Shown: in pieces, positions 46,026 through 54,343 of the stretch | Position numbering within the stretch: the first letter of the stretch is position 1 | Layout of the letters: each line of letters starts with the position of its first letter | Assembly (NCBI RefSeq): GCF_029320955.1 | Contig: NZ_CP119757.1 | Span: forward strand, 4,774,001-4,838,000 | From: Flavobacterium sp. YJ01 | Lineage (GTDB): Bacteria; Bacteroidota; Bacteroidia; Flavobacteriales; Flavobacteriaceae | Reading direction: 5' to 3' | Length of the DNA stretch: 64,000 nucleotides | The notes under the pieces: generated by a model | Seen by the model: the letters and a program-made list of their open reading frames with translations, nothing else | The model's database searches: none | What the model was told of the DNA's origin: nothing | Position numbers and translations under genes: made by a program

Positions 46026-46055
46026 TTTTTTATTTCAGCAGATTATTATTTAAAT

Positions 46056-46838
46056 ATGGACAAAGTTAGTTTTACAAGGATAGAACTGTATAACTTGGTT
46101 TGGAAATTTCCGCTTATTCAAATTGCAAAGCATTATGAAATTTCGACTATGGGAATAAAAAATGCGTGCAGTAAAATGCAAATTTCTTTGCCCAATAACC
46201 GCCATTGGAATAAACCAGAATACAAAAGATCAAAAACACCAAAATTATCATCAGATTACAAGGGAAGTGATGAAATTTATATTCTAAAGAAAAGATATGA
46301 AATGCAATCTAGGCACACATCAAAATCTAGTCCGCTGCTTGATTCTGTTAATCAAATAAGGAAAGATCTAACGGATTTATTGATAGTGAAACAAAAGCTT
46401 GAAAACCCTTATAAAATTGTTTTGGCTACAGAAAATTATTTTAAAAATTTAAAAGAAAAGGAAAATGATTTTCTTGAGATTTTAAATTTAAATGTATCCG
46501 AAAAGAGCATAAACAGAGCTTTACTATTTATGGATGCATTTATAAAACTTTTAGAATATCGCAGTCATCAATTAAGAAAAAATAAAAGCGGTTCTGACTG
46601 TATTCTTTTTACAAACGGAATTGAGATCGAAATTGATTTAAGAGAAGCATTAAAAAGAATTACCATTGAAGGGAAAAGAGAAACATCTGAATACGTTTTT
46701 ACGGGAGAACTTATACTTCGGGCTAAAAGAGAATCTATTAAGAAAGAATGGCGTGACGGAAAAGATTTATTAGAAAACAAACTGGCAATTATTTTAGCAA
46801 AATTAGAACTTATAGCAAACGAAGAAAGTTTTTTATAA
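46056..46838 (+). CDS. Protein of unknown function with N-terminal helix-turn-helix-like domain
   Basis: ATG 46056 is chosen because the upstream in-frame ATG 46020 lies inside the terminator stem. The 260-residue product has an N-terminal segment (about residues 1-65), MDKVSFTRIELYNLVWKFPL followed by IQIAKHYEISTMGIKNACSKMQISLPNNRHW. This fits a recurrent bacterial pattern (ELYxLVWxxPMxxLAKxYxISxxGLxKxCxxxxIPxPxxGYW) that behaves like a winged or simple HTH. The remainder is charged and helical with no recognised domain: lysine-rich in the middle, and a beta-like KSGSDCILFTNGIEIEIDLREALKRI segment near 190. There is no signal peptide. A DNA-binding role is plausible but unproven. Confidence 0.75.
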   Translation: MDKVSFTRIELYNLVWKFPLIQIAKHYEISTMGIKNACSKMQISLPNNRHWNKPEYKRSKTPKLSSDYKGSDEIYILKKRYEMQSRHTSKSSPLLDSVNQIRKDLTDLLIVKQKLENPYKIVLATENYFKNLKEKENDFLEILNLNVSEKSINRALLFMDAFIKLLEYRSHQLRKNKSGSDCILFTNGIEIEIDLREALKRITIEGKRETSEYVFTGELILRAKRESIKKEWRDGKDLLENKLAIILAKLELIANEESFL

Positions 46839-46943
46839 ATTAAAAAATGCAAAGGAAATTATTTTAAATATCTTATAATGAAATCTATATAATGTCAAAT
46901 AAATACTTAAATTAGAATTTCAAATAATTTAAAAGTATAGTTT

Positions 46944-47981
46944 ATGACCTTATTTCGAAATGCTTTTTTTATAATAGTAACTGCTTTTTTTCTAACTGGT
47001 TGCAAAAAAGAGAATTCTTCTGAGAACAAAAGTGCTGATTTAAAAAACTACTTAACGGACAACGCTTCGGGTATAAAAACGGGAGGAATTAAAGTTATAC
47101 AGATTAATACTCCGAAAGGAAAGTTTAATGTTTGGACGAAAAGAATTGGAAATAATCCTAAAATAAAATTATTGCTTCTTAACGGCGGACCTGGCGCTAC
47201 ACATGAATATTTTGAGTGTTTGGAAAGTTTTTTGCCAGCAGAAGGAATTGAATTTATTTACTACGATCAATTAGGAACTGGTAATTCTGACAATCCGAAC
47301 GATCCAGCACTTTGGGATTTGTCTCGATTTGTGGAAGAAGTTGAGCAGGTTCGTCAGGCATTGAAATTAGACAAAGACAATTTTTATTTATTAGGTCATT
47401 CTTGGGGCGGAATTCTTGCGGCGCAATATGCACTTAAATATCAGCAACATATAAAAGGGCTTATTATCTCGAATATGATGATGAGCGCAATAGATTATGA
47501 TAAATATGCCGACGAAGTTCTTGCTAAACAAATGGATCCGAAAGTTTTAGCCAAAATACGAGAAATAGAAAAAAATAAAGATTTTGAGAATCCAGAATAT
47601 ATGAAACTGCTTGTTCCTAATTTTTATGCGAAACATATTTTGCGTTTAGATCCAAATCTATGGCCAGAACCTGTTAATCGTTCGTTTTCTAAAATCAACC
47701 AATCTTTATATGTTACGATGCAAGGACCGAGTGAATTTGGACTTTCTGGTAAACTCGAAAAATGGGATATTACAAAAGAACTTCCAAAAATCACAGTTCC
47801 AACATTATCAATTGGAGCAGAATACGATACAATGGATCCAGAACACATGAAATGGATTTCAACACAAGTTCAAAACGGGACATATTTGTATTGTGAAAAA
47901 GGAAGCCATATGAGTATGTATGACGACCAAGAAACGTACATGAAAGGATTAATTAAGTTTTTAAAAGATACTTCAAATTAA
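46944..47981 (+). CDS. Proline iminopeptidase-type alpha/beta hydrolase, lipoprotein
   Basis: This 345-residue hydrolase carries a lipobox (LTGC, Cys20), so it is anchored in an envelope membrane. The fold is shown by the oxyanion loop LNGGPGATHEY (79-89), the strand FIYYDQLGTGNSDNP and the nucleophile elbow LGHSWGGILAAQYA with Ser153. The acid is likely in SIGAEYDTMDPEHM, and the C-terminal GSHMSMYDDQE supplies the histidine. The pattern GGPG...YDQLGxGxSD is typical of proline iminopeptidase (peptidase S33). Release of N-terminal proline from peptides is the expected activity, though other S33 amidases are possible. It stands alone between two terminator-like sites. Confidence 0.88.
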   Translation: MTLFRNAFFIIVTAFFLTGCKKENSSENKSADLKNYLTDNASGIKTGGIKVIQINTPKGKFNVWTKRIGNNPKIKLLLLNGGPGATHEYFECLESFLPAEGIEFIYYDQLGTGNSDNPNDPALWDLSRFVEEVEQVRQALKLDKDNFYLLGHSWGGILAAQYALKYQQHIKGLIISNMMMSAIDYDKYADEVLAKQMDPKVLAKIREIEKNKDFENPEYMKLLVPNFYAKHILRLDPNLWPEPVNRSFSKINQSLYVTMQGPSEFGLSGKLEKWDITKELPKITVPTLSIGAEYDTMDPEHMKWISTQVQNGTYLYCEKGSHMSMYDDQETYMKGLIKFLKDTSN

Positions 47982-47989
47982 AAATAAAG

Positions 47990-48017
47990 AAAGCCAGAAA
48001 AATTACTTTCTGGCTTT
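47990..48017. terminator. Bidirectional terminator between convergent genes
   Basis: An 11-bp stem (AAAGCCAGAAA 47990-48000 with TTTCTGGCTTT 48007-48017), with T-runs on the + side and A-rich sequence serving the - side, lies between the convergent hydrolase (+) and SDR gene (-). Confidence 0.88.
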
Positions 48018-48047
48018 TTTAATTTTAATGATGATAAAAGTAAAATT

Positions 48048-48839
48048 TTAGATCGTTTTTAAAACTCCTCCATCAGCTCTTAAAGAAGCTCCATTTGTTG
48101 CTATTGATAACGGACTAGAAAGATAAACTGCCAATGAAGCAATTTCTGACGGATTTATAAATCGTTGCAATAATGAATCTGGATTGGTTTGTTGTACGAT
48201 TAGGCTTTTCATTTGTTCTACTTCAAGATTTTGCATTGCGGCAATTTGTTCGATAGTTGCAGCCACACCGTCTGAATACGTTGGACCGCCAAGAATTGTG
48301 TTTAACGTAACTTCTGTGCCTTTCGTAAGTTTTGATAAACCATTGCTAATGGCTGACATTGCTGCCTTTGTCATTCCGTAGTGAATCATGTTTCCTGGAA
48401 TATTTGATCCAGATTCGCTAGAGATAAAAATTATTCTTCCTGTTTTTTTGGTTAACATTGAAGGTAAAAGTTTCTTTGAAAGCCGAATCGAGCTCATAAC
48501 ATTGATTTCGAAAAATTTGTACCAATCTTCATCATCAAGATCTTCAAAATTTTTTAATTCGAAAATACCGACGTTATTAATTAGAATGTCAATATCGTTT
48601 AGTTTTTGTACTAATTCTTCAACTTCCTCTTTTTTTCCAAAGTCAGCTGCAAAACCAGAAATTTTTGCGTTAGGAAATTCAGTTAATAATTTTTGAACAG
48701 CCAACTTAGTTTTTTCTCTATTTCTTCCATTAGTAATAACTTCCGCATTTTCTGCTAGTAAATGTTGTGCAATTGCAAAACCAATTCCTTGTGTTGATCC
48801 GCTAATAAAAGCTTTTTTCCCTTCTAATTTTAAATTCAT
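48048..48839 (-). CDS. Short-chain dehydrogenase/reductase (SDR) family oxidoreductase
   Basis: This 263-residue cytoplasmic Rossmann enzyme has the cofactor motif GSTQGIG (14-20), NNVG (88-91), catalytic Ser near 141 in IISSESGS and the YxxxK pair Tyr154/Lys158 in HYGMTKAA. Residues NGRNREK after strand 2 suggest NADP(H) preference. The substrate is unknown. It lies 48 bases downstream of the TetR gene on the same strand, and the gap contains a palindrome that matches the one in the TetR promoter. It is therefore the likely target gene of that repressor. Confidence 0.92.
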   Translation of the reverse strand: MNLKLEGKKAFISGSTQGIGFAIAQHLLAENAEVITNGRNREKTKLAVQKLLTEFPNAKISGFAADFGKKEEVEELVQKLNDIDILINNVGIFELKNFEDLDDEDWYKFFEINVMSSIRLSKKLLPSMLTKKTGRIIFISSESGSNIPGNMIHYGMTKAAMSAISNGLSKLTKGTEVTLNTILGGPTYSDGVAATIEQIAAMQNLEVEQMKSLIVQQTNPDSLLQRFINPSEIASLAVYLSSPLSIATNGASLRADGGVLKTI

Positions 48840-48852
48840 TTTGTTTGTTTAA

Positions 48853-48874
48853 TTTTGTAATGATTGATACATAA
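48853..48874 (-). promoter_or_regulatory. Second TetR-type operator, upstream of the SDR gene
   Basis: TTTTGTA-N8-TACATAA at 48853-48874 repeats the operator at 49480-49501 almost base for base, with the same spacer ATGATTG. Inverted arms TGTA/TACA are exact. It sits 14 bases before the SDR start codon on the minus strand, where bound repressor could block transcription. Confidence 0.65.
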
Positions 48875-48887
48875 ATATTCAAAAAAA

Positions 48888-49469
48888 TTAGCTGATAACA
48901 GCTAATTGCATTTCGATTTGTTCATTTAATACCTTTTTGTCAGGATACATTCTGCGAAGTGTATTGAGTCCGCACCAAAATGTTATAAGATATTTTCCAA
49001 GAATTTCTGGAGAAGTGAGCGTTTTTATATTTCCCTTTTTCTGTTCATCTCTAATAATTTCGGTAAACATTTCTTCAACTTCTTTTAATATCTGTATAGA
49101 AATTGCTTCAAGATCTTCATCAATATAAGTCATTTCAACTACAGTATTAGCAATGATACAACCTTTAAGATGTTCATTTTTATCTGCGTCTGCAATGCTT
49201 TTAAAAAAGTCTTTAATTAATTCTAATGGATATTTACTTCTATTTAATTCTTCCTTAAAAGCATCAAAAGCCAGCCTTCTTTCTTGAATAGCTTTCTCAA
49301 AAACTTCTTTTTTGCCTCCCTTAAAAGTATTATAAAAACTTCCTGCACCTGCGCCCGTGGCTTTTCGTAAATCGCTTAGCGAGGTTGCGTTGTAACCTTT
49401 CTTCCAAAAAATCTCCTGAGCTTTTTTTATAATATTTGAATCTTCATATATTGTTGGTCTTCCTCTCAC
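48888..49469 (-). CDS. TetR/AcrR-family transcriptional regulator
   Basis: This is a 193-residue regulator if translation starts at GTG 49469 (MRGRPTIYEDSNII...). The longer frame to TTG 49499 would begin upstream of the predicted transcription start and inside the operator, so it is rejected. The TetR helix-turn-helix occupies about residues 8-55 (IIKKAQEIFWKKGYNATSLSDLRKATGAGAGSFYNTFKGGKKEVFEKAI). The ligand domain contains the common KGCIIANTVVEM segment. It probably represses itself and the downstream SDR gene through the twin palindromes. The inducer is unknown. Confidence 0.9.
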   Translation of the reverse strand: MRGRPTIYEDSNIIKKAQEIFWKKGYNATSLSDLRKATGAGAGSFYNTFKGGKKEVFEKAIQERRLAFDAFKEELNRSKYPLELIKDFFKSIADADKNEHLKGCIIANTVVEMTYIDEDLEAISIQILKEVEEMFTEIIRDEQKKGNIKTLTSPEILGKYLITFWCGLNTLRRMYPDKKVLNEQIEMQLAVIS

Positions 49470-49479
49470 TGAATTTTTA

Positions 49480-49526
49480 TTTTGTAATGATTGGTACAAA
49501 AATATAAAAAAAATTAGAATTGCAAA
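49480..49526 (-). promoter_or_regulatory. TetR gene promoter with overlapping operator
   Basis: Read on the minus strand, TTTG (49526-49523), an 18-base spacer and TATTTTTG (49504-49497) form a Bacteroidota promoter. The palindrome TTTTGTA-N8-TACAAAA (49480-49501) overlaps the -7 box. Transcription would begin near 49490, downstream of the TTG codon at 49499, which supports GTG 49469 as the start of the regulator. Confidence 0.7.
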
Positions 49527-49566
49527 AACTTATAAAAAAATGAAAAACAGAATTAGTTTTTCGGGT

Positions 49567-50466
49567 TTAATTATTCCTGATTTTTTCTCGAAATTCTAAT
49601 GGCGCCATTTGTGTTCTTTTCTTAAAAAGCGTGCTAAACGACTGTGGATGTTCAAAACCAAGAGTGTAAGCAATTTCACTAACAGACAATTCGGTTACGG
49701 ATAGTTTTTCTTTGGCTTTATTGATCAATTTTTCATAAATGTGTTCACTCGCGTTGCGTCCAGTATGTATTTTTAGAAAATCGCTAAGGTAATTTGGAGA
49801 AATATTCATCGCTTCAGCAGCTAAACCAACGCTTAAAAGACCTTTTTCTTCAATACTATCATTGTAGTAATCATTTATAAATCGTTCGAATTTAGAAAGC
49901 AAAGTGTGACTGTTATTTTTTCGAGTTATAAATTGTCTTTCATAGAAACGGCTCGAATAATTTAGAAGCAAATCAATCTGCGATAGAATAATATCTTGCG
50001 TATGATGATCGATATGCTGGCATTCTCTGTCAATTCGGTCGAGAATTTCTATCAGATATTTTTCTTCTTGTTCAGATAAATGCAACGCTTCATTTACGGC
50101 GTAAGAGAAAAATCCAAAATCATGTATTTTTTGTGCTAAAGGATGTTTTAAAATAAAATCTTCATGAAATATCAGCAGATATCCAGCTCCACATTCCATA
50201 GTATGAAAATCTAAATACTGCACCTGATTCGGTGCAGTAAAACTTAATACTCCTTTGTCATAATCGTAATGTCCTTGGCCATATCTAACTTTTCCTTTTG
50301 CATCTCTTTTTAAAGCGACACAGTAAAATTTATTTATAAATCCTTTCCAGATTTCATCTTCCAAAAAAATGCTTTCCGATAAATTTATAACGCTTACCAT
50401 TGGATGTTTGGGTTCTGGAAGAGAAAGCAGGCGATGAAAGGCAGAAACAGATGCAATAGTATTCAT
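49567..50466 (-). CDS. AraC-family transcriptional regulator
   Basis: This 299-residue regulator has an N-terminal cupin-like effector domain (about 20-150, with LSFTAPNQVQYLDFH and GYLLIFHEDFI) and a C-terminal double helix-turn-helix (about 200-297). The latter includes LAAEAMNISPNYLSDFLKIHTGRNASEHI and VSEIAYTLGFEHPQSFSTLFKKRTQMAPLEFR. It lies 16 bases downstream of the aldo/keto reductase on the same strand, so the two are cotranscribed. AraC regulators of this type often control a neighbouring oxidoreductase. The signal is unknown. Confidence 0.93.
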   Translation of the reverse strand: MNTIASVSAFHRLLSLPEPKHPMVSVINLSESIFLEDEIWKGFINKFYCVALKRDAKGKVRYGQGHYDYDKGVLSFTAPNQVQYLDFHTMECGAGYLLIFHEDFILKHPLAQKIHDFGFFSYAVNEALHLSEQEEKYLIEILDRIDRECQHIDHHTQDIILSQIDLLLNYSSRFYERQFITRKNNSHTLLSKFERFINDYYNDSIEEKGLLSVGLAAEAMNISPNYLSDFLKIHTGRNASEHIYEKLINKAKEKLSVTELSVSEIAYTLGFEHPQSFSTLFKKRTQMAPLEFREKIRNN

Positions 50467-50482
50467 AAACGCTTATTTTAAG

Positions 50483-51481
50483 TTAATCTAGAAGTCCCAT
50501 ACTGAATTCATCATATGGTGCTCCAGTATCAGTTCCCAAAGGTACAATACTTTCAAGTTGTAGCAGATCTTCTGGACTCAATTCTACGGCAGTAGCTTTT
50601 ATATTTTGCTCAAGATATTTTCTGCGTTTAGTTCCCGGAATGGGTACAATTCCTTTGCTAATAATCCATGCGAGAGCAAGTTGAGATGAAGTGATGTTTT
50701 TTTCATCTGCCATTTTTTCAATTGCTTTTACCAATTCGATGTTTTTATGAAAATAATCTTCCTGAAAACGAGGAATAGCTCTGCGGAAATCATTTTCTGG
50801 TAGATCATCAATTGAACGAATTTGTCCTGATAAAAAGCCACGTCCTAAAGGAGAATAAGCAACAAAACCAATCTCCAATTCTTTAAGCGTTTTTAGTACG
50901 CCTCTTTCTTCTGCGTTTCTTTCGAACAAAGAATATTCACTTTGAACGGCTGTAATAGGATGAATTTTATGTGCTTTTTTAATTGTTTCAGAAGAAACTT
51001 CAGAAAGACCTAAATATTTCACTTTGCCTTCTTTTACAAGATCGCTCATCGCATCAACCGTTTCTTCAATTGGAGTATTTTTGTCAAGACGATGCATGTA
51101 GTAAAGATCAATATAATCGGTGTTCAAATTTTTAAGAGAACGTTCCACCGCTTTTTTGATATACTTTTTGCTTCCGTTTATCGCCCAAGTTACTTTTCCA
51201 GCATCGTCAATTTCCCAACCAAATTTTGTAGCCAAAATATATTTGTTGCGTTCTTTTCCGATGGCCTTTGCAATGAGCTGTTCGTTTTTTAGCGGCCCAT
51301 ATAAATCTGCTGTATCCAAAAAATTACCGCCCATTTCAAACGAACGGTGAATTGTTTTGATAGCTTCATTTTCATCCGCTGCACCATAAATATTTGCTTC
51401 TTCAAAACCTGTCATTCCCATACATCCCAAACCTATTGGCGGAATGATTAATCCTTGATTTCCTAATTTAATCTTTTTCAT
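50483..51481 (-). CDS. Aldo/keto reductase family protein
   Basis: ATG 51481 gives 332 residues starting MKKIKLGNQGLIIPPIGLGCMGMTGF. The TIM-barrel NADPH-dependent reductase carries the catalytic tetrad Asp56 and Tyr61 (LDTADLYG), Lys86 (ILATKFGW) and His130 (LYYMHRLD). The C-terminal phosphate-binding loop is PIPGTKRRKYLEQN. The frame reaching back to 51505 adds eight unlikely residues. This subgroup reduces aldehydes or ketones of varied structure. It forms an operon with the AraC regulator that follows. A region of about 280 bases upstream (51482-51761) has no gene that I can support. Confidence 0.93.
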   Translation of the reverse strand: MKKIKLGNQGLIIPPIGLGCMGMTGFEEANIYGAADENEAIKTIHRSFEMGGNFLDTADLYGPLKNEQLIAKAIGKERNKYILATKFGWEIDDAGKVTWAINGSKKYIKKAVERSLKNLNTDYIDLYYMHRLDKNTPIEETVDAMSDLVKEGKVKYLGLSEVSSETIKKAHKIHPITAVQSEYSLFERNAEERGVLKTLKELEIGFVAYSPLGRGFLSGQIRSIDDLPENDFRRAIPRFQEDYFHKNIELVKAIEKMADEKNITSSQLALAWIISKGIVPIPGTKRRKYLEQNIKATAVELSPEDLLQLESIVPLGTDTGAPYDEFSMGLLD

Positions 51482-51761
51482 TTTTTTAAGTTTTATTGAA
51501 TACAAAGTTCGACAGCAAAGACACTTTTAATAGTTTGCAGATTACGGAATATTGTAAGCCAATTACTGGTAATTTTAAAAAAAACATTCTTAGAACTGTA
51601 TTTAAAGGTTTATAAGGATATATTTTTCTTGAATTATAGACTTTAAAACTTTGTTGCAAATTATAATTTGCAACATCTTTAAAAATTTTCTTCAACCGAT
51701 TAGATTTAATTTAGTGCTGGTTAATTATTTGATAGTCAGTTGGAATTAATCTAGAAAAGCT

Positions 51762-52568
51762 ATGAGTAAAATTAAGAATACGATTAGTATTTTGTTCTGC
51801 GTTATTTGCCAATCTTATGTATACGCACAATTAGATGCGCCTTATACTATGGGTTTCATTCCTGCTTCTATTTCAGAAGGAGATCTTGCTTTTCCGATAT
51901 ATGATAAATGGCACTTAAGCGGTCAGGTAGATTTTCAATTAGTTACGCAAGGAGCTTATAACACCACAAACCCGTTTGAATATACGCAGCGTGTTGTAGT
52001 AAGACCTTGGATTGTATATTCTGGTTTTAAGAATATGAAATTATGGCTAGGATATGCACATAATCAAAAATATGCTGTAGAAGAAATGGGCAATTATAAA
52101 ACGCTTGAAAATAGATTAATTATAATGGGAACTTATTCTCAGGAAATGCCGAGGGGATCTATTTTTGAACAAGTCCGTTTTGAAACTAAATTTTTTGATG
52201 ATAGAAATGGCACACCTCAGACAATTCCGAGATTGCGAGCAAGGTTTGGTGTAAATCATTTTCTTCGCCAAACTAAAGAAAAACCATTATTTCTAGCGCC
52301 AAATTTAGGGTATTACACAGAGCTTATGTTAAAGTTTGCATCCAAAGATTATGCTGAAGAACACTTTGATATTTTCAGACTTTCAGTTTATTACAGTGCA
52401 GGAATAACACCCAACCTTCACTTTTTGGCAGGGATAATTGGGCAAATGCAACTTCGTACAAACGGAGATCAATTTGACGTTTATTACGGTCCAATGTTAT
52501 CCTTGAAGTACAGCATCAGACCAAAAGAAAGAGAAACTTTTGATAGTGTTGATGGTGGTGCAGATTAA
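51762..52568 (+). CDS. Outer-membrane beta-barrel-like protein (DUF2490-type)
   Basis: This 268-residue protein has a signal peptide ending near YVYAQ (residue 22), followed by amphipathic strands. The pattern (DKWHLSGQVDFQLVTQ, VVVRPWIVYSGFKNMKLWLGYAHNQKY, SIFEQVRFETKFFDD, IPRLRARFGVNHFL) resembles the DUF2490 family of small outer-membrane barrels. No enzyme motif is seen. It starts a two-gene unit with the arylsulfatase 44 bases downstream, so it may help the sulfatase substrate or product cross the outer membrane. That role is inferred from position only. Confidence 0.65.
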   Translation: MSKIKNTISILFCVICQSYVYAQLDAPYTMGFIPASISEGDLAFPIYDKWHLSGQVDFQLVTQGAYNTTNPFEYTQRVVVRPWIVYSGFKNMKLWLGYAHNQKYAVEEMGNYKTLENRLIIMGTYSQEMPRGSIFEQVRFETKFFDDRNGTPQTIPRLRARFGVNHFLRQTKEKPLFLAPNLGYYTELMLKFASKDYAEEHFDIFRLSVYYSAGITPNLHFLAGIIGQMQLRTNGDQFDVYYGPMLSLKYSIRPKERETFDSVDGGAD

Positions 52569-52612
52569 TAAGAAAACAAACAAAAACAGCAATATAATTA
52601 AACTTCAAAATC

Positions 52613-54232
52613 ATGAAAAAAAGTCACTTGCAATTAATTTGTACTAGTTTGCTCTGTTTTATTTTTATTGGAATTATAAACGGACAAACCAAAAAGAAGC
52701 CCAACATTATTATGGTTATTTCTGACGATACTGGTTGGGGTGATTTAGGTGTTTATGGAGGCGGTGTCGGGCGTGGAATGCCAACTCCTAATCTAGATAA
52801 AATGGCTAAAGAAGGAATGCAGTTTTGGTCTTTTTACGGACAGCCAAGCTGTACGCCAGGAAGAGCAGCTATGATTACAGGCCGTATTCCGAATCGAAGC
52901 GGTATGACAACAGTTGCTTTTCAGGGACAAGGCGGCGGACTTCCAGCTGCAGAATGGACATTGGCTTCAGTGCTTAAAAAAGCAAATTACAAAACGTATT
53001 TTTCTGGTAAATGGCATTTGGGCGAAGCCGATTATGCAATGCCTATTGCACATGGTTTTGATAAAATGCAGAACGTAGTACTGTATCATTTAAATGCTTA
53101 CACCTATTGTTTTCCTTCATGGAATCCAGATATGGCTCCAGAAATATCAAATTTTATCAAAAAATCTACAAAAGGAATATTAGAAGGAGAAGCTGGAAAA
53201 CCAGCACGTGATACAGGTCCTGTTACCGAAGAAAATATTGCCGAATTGGATATCAATATGGTAGATAATAATTTGAAGCAGCTTGATGAATATGGTAAAT
53301 CAAAAGATCCGTTTTTTATGTGCATTAATTTTGCTAAAAACCATCAGCCGAATTTACCTTCTAAACAATTTGTTGGAAAATCTCCTGCAAAAAGTAAATA
53401 TGGTGACGCCGTTGTAGAAATGGATTATAACGTAGGACGTATTATGGATAAAATTCGTCAGCTTGGTATTGCAGACAATACTATTGTAATTTACACAGTC
53501 GATAATGGAGCTTGGCAGGATGTGCATCCAGATGCAGGATATACACCTTTTAGAGGTTCAAAAGGAACTGATAGAGAAGGAGGAAGCCGTGTACCAGCAA
53601 TTGCTTGGTGGCCAGGACAAATTGAAGCAGGAAGCGTTAGCCACGATATTGTTGGAGGTTTAGATTTGATGGCAACATTCGCAGCTCTTGCTGGAGTGGA
53701 ACTTCCAAAAAATGATAGAGAAGGAAAACCTATGGTTTTTGATAGCTATGATATGTCAAATGTTTTGTTTAAAAAAGGAAAACCACTTCGTGACAGATGG
53801 TTTTATTTTACAGAAAATGAATTGTCTCCAGGAGCGGTTCGTATAGGAAAATGGAAAGCCGTATTTAATACAAGAGGAGATAACGGAGCGCAAGCAGGAA
53901 GCGATACGCCAGGACAGCAATTAGGCTGGAGAGGCGATCAAACTTATATTGCAACTGTTCCGGCTGTTTATGATTTATGGCAAGATCCTCAAGAACGTTA
54001 CGATCTTTTTATGAATAGTTTTACAGAGAAAACATGGACTATGGTAATTTTTGACCAAGTAATTATGGAACTCATGAAAACGTATGCAGCAACTCCTCCA
54101 AGACCGCAGCAAAGTGGTTCTTATGGCGGACCAATGGAAATTGGAAGATATAGAACTATTGAGCAAGCTAAACAATTGCTAAATAGTAAAGAATTGTCGC
54201 TACCTCCTTTAAGCGTTGATCCTAAACAATAA
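52613..54232 (+). CDS. Secreted S1-family arylsulfatase
   Basis: This 539-residue sulfatase hydrolyses sulfate esters. A signal peptide ends near IINGQ (residue 25). The type I sulfatase signature CTPGRAAMITGR begins at Cys80, which must be converted to formylglycine by a maturation enzyme not encoded here. Metal-binding residues appear in MVISDDTGWGD (Asp38, Asp39) and IVIYTVDNGAWQD. Histidine and lysine residues in SGKWHLGEADYAMP fit the active site. The long C-terminal part with QDPQERYDLF is typical. The substrate is unknown: sulfated polysaccharides or aryl sulfates are both possible. It pairs with the barrel protein upstream and is followed by a terminator. Confidence 0.93.
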   Translation: MKKSHLQLICTSLLCFIFIGIINGQTKKKPNIIMVISDDTGWGDLGVYGGGVGRGMPTPNLDKMAKEGMQFWSFYGQPSCTPGRAAMITGRIPNRSGMTTVAFQGQGGGLPAAEWTLASVLKKANYKTYFSGKWHLGEADYAMPIAHGFDKMQNVVLYHLNAYTYCFPSWNPDMAPEISNFIKKSTKGILEGEAGKPARDTGPVTEENIAELDINMVDNNLKQLDEYGKSKDPFFMCINFAKNHQPNLPSKQFVGKSPAKSKYGDAVVEMDYNVGRIMDKIRQLGIADNTIVIYTVDNGAWQDVHPDAGYTPFRGSKGTDREGGSRVPAIAWWPGQIEAGSVSHDIVGGLDLMATFAALAGVELPKNDREGKPMVFDSYDMSNVLFKKGKPLRDRWFYFTENELSPGAVRIGKWKAVFNTRGDNGAQAGSDTPGQQLGWRGDQTYIATVPAVYDLWQDPQERYDLFMNSFTEKTWTMVIFDQVIMELMKTYAATPPRPQQSGSYGGPMEIGRYRTIEQAKQLLNSKELSLPPLSVDPKQ

Positions 54233-54253
54233 TACAAAGGTTAATTACAATTT

Positions 54254-54285
54254 AAAATCCCGTTTCTCGTTAGAAATGGGATTTT
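54254..54285 (+). terminator. Intrinsic terminator after the sulfatase
   Basis: A 14-base stem with one G-U pair (54254-54267 with 54272-54285) is followed by ATTTTTC, 22 bases after the sulfatase stop. Confidence 0.85.
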
Positions 54286-54313
54286 ATTTTTCTTCCCTAG
54301 AAAAATTTTTATC

Positions 54314-54321
54314 TAATTTTG
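54314..54321 (+). promoter_or_regulatory. Possible -7 element before the TPR/HTH regulator
   Basis: TAATTTTG fits TAnnTTTG and lies 22 bases before the ATG at 54344, directly after a terminator, where a promoter is needed. The -33 position (54291-54294) reads TCTT, so the match is partial. Confidence 0.4.
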
Positions 54322-54343
54322 ATTTTCCCTAAGATCTTTACCA

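Noticed and set aside
46020..46055. Upstream ATG for the HTH-like protein
   Set aside because: The codon is in the right arm of the RND operon terminator; ATG 46056 begins the conserved-looking sequence.
49470..49499. TTG start of the TetR regulator
   Set aside because: The codon lies in the -7/operator region, upstream of the predicted transcription start.
51486..51695. 69-residue minus-strand frame upstream of the aldo/keto reductase
   Set aside because: No signal peptide, motif or plausible composition; it fills an AT-rich intergenic region by chance.
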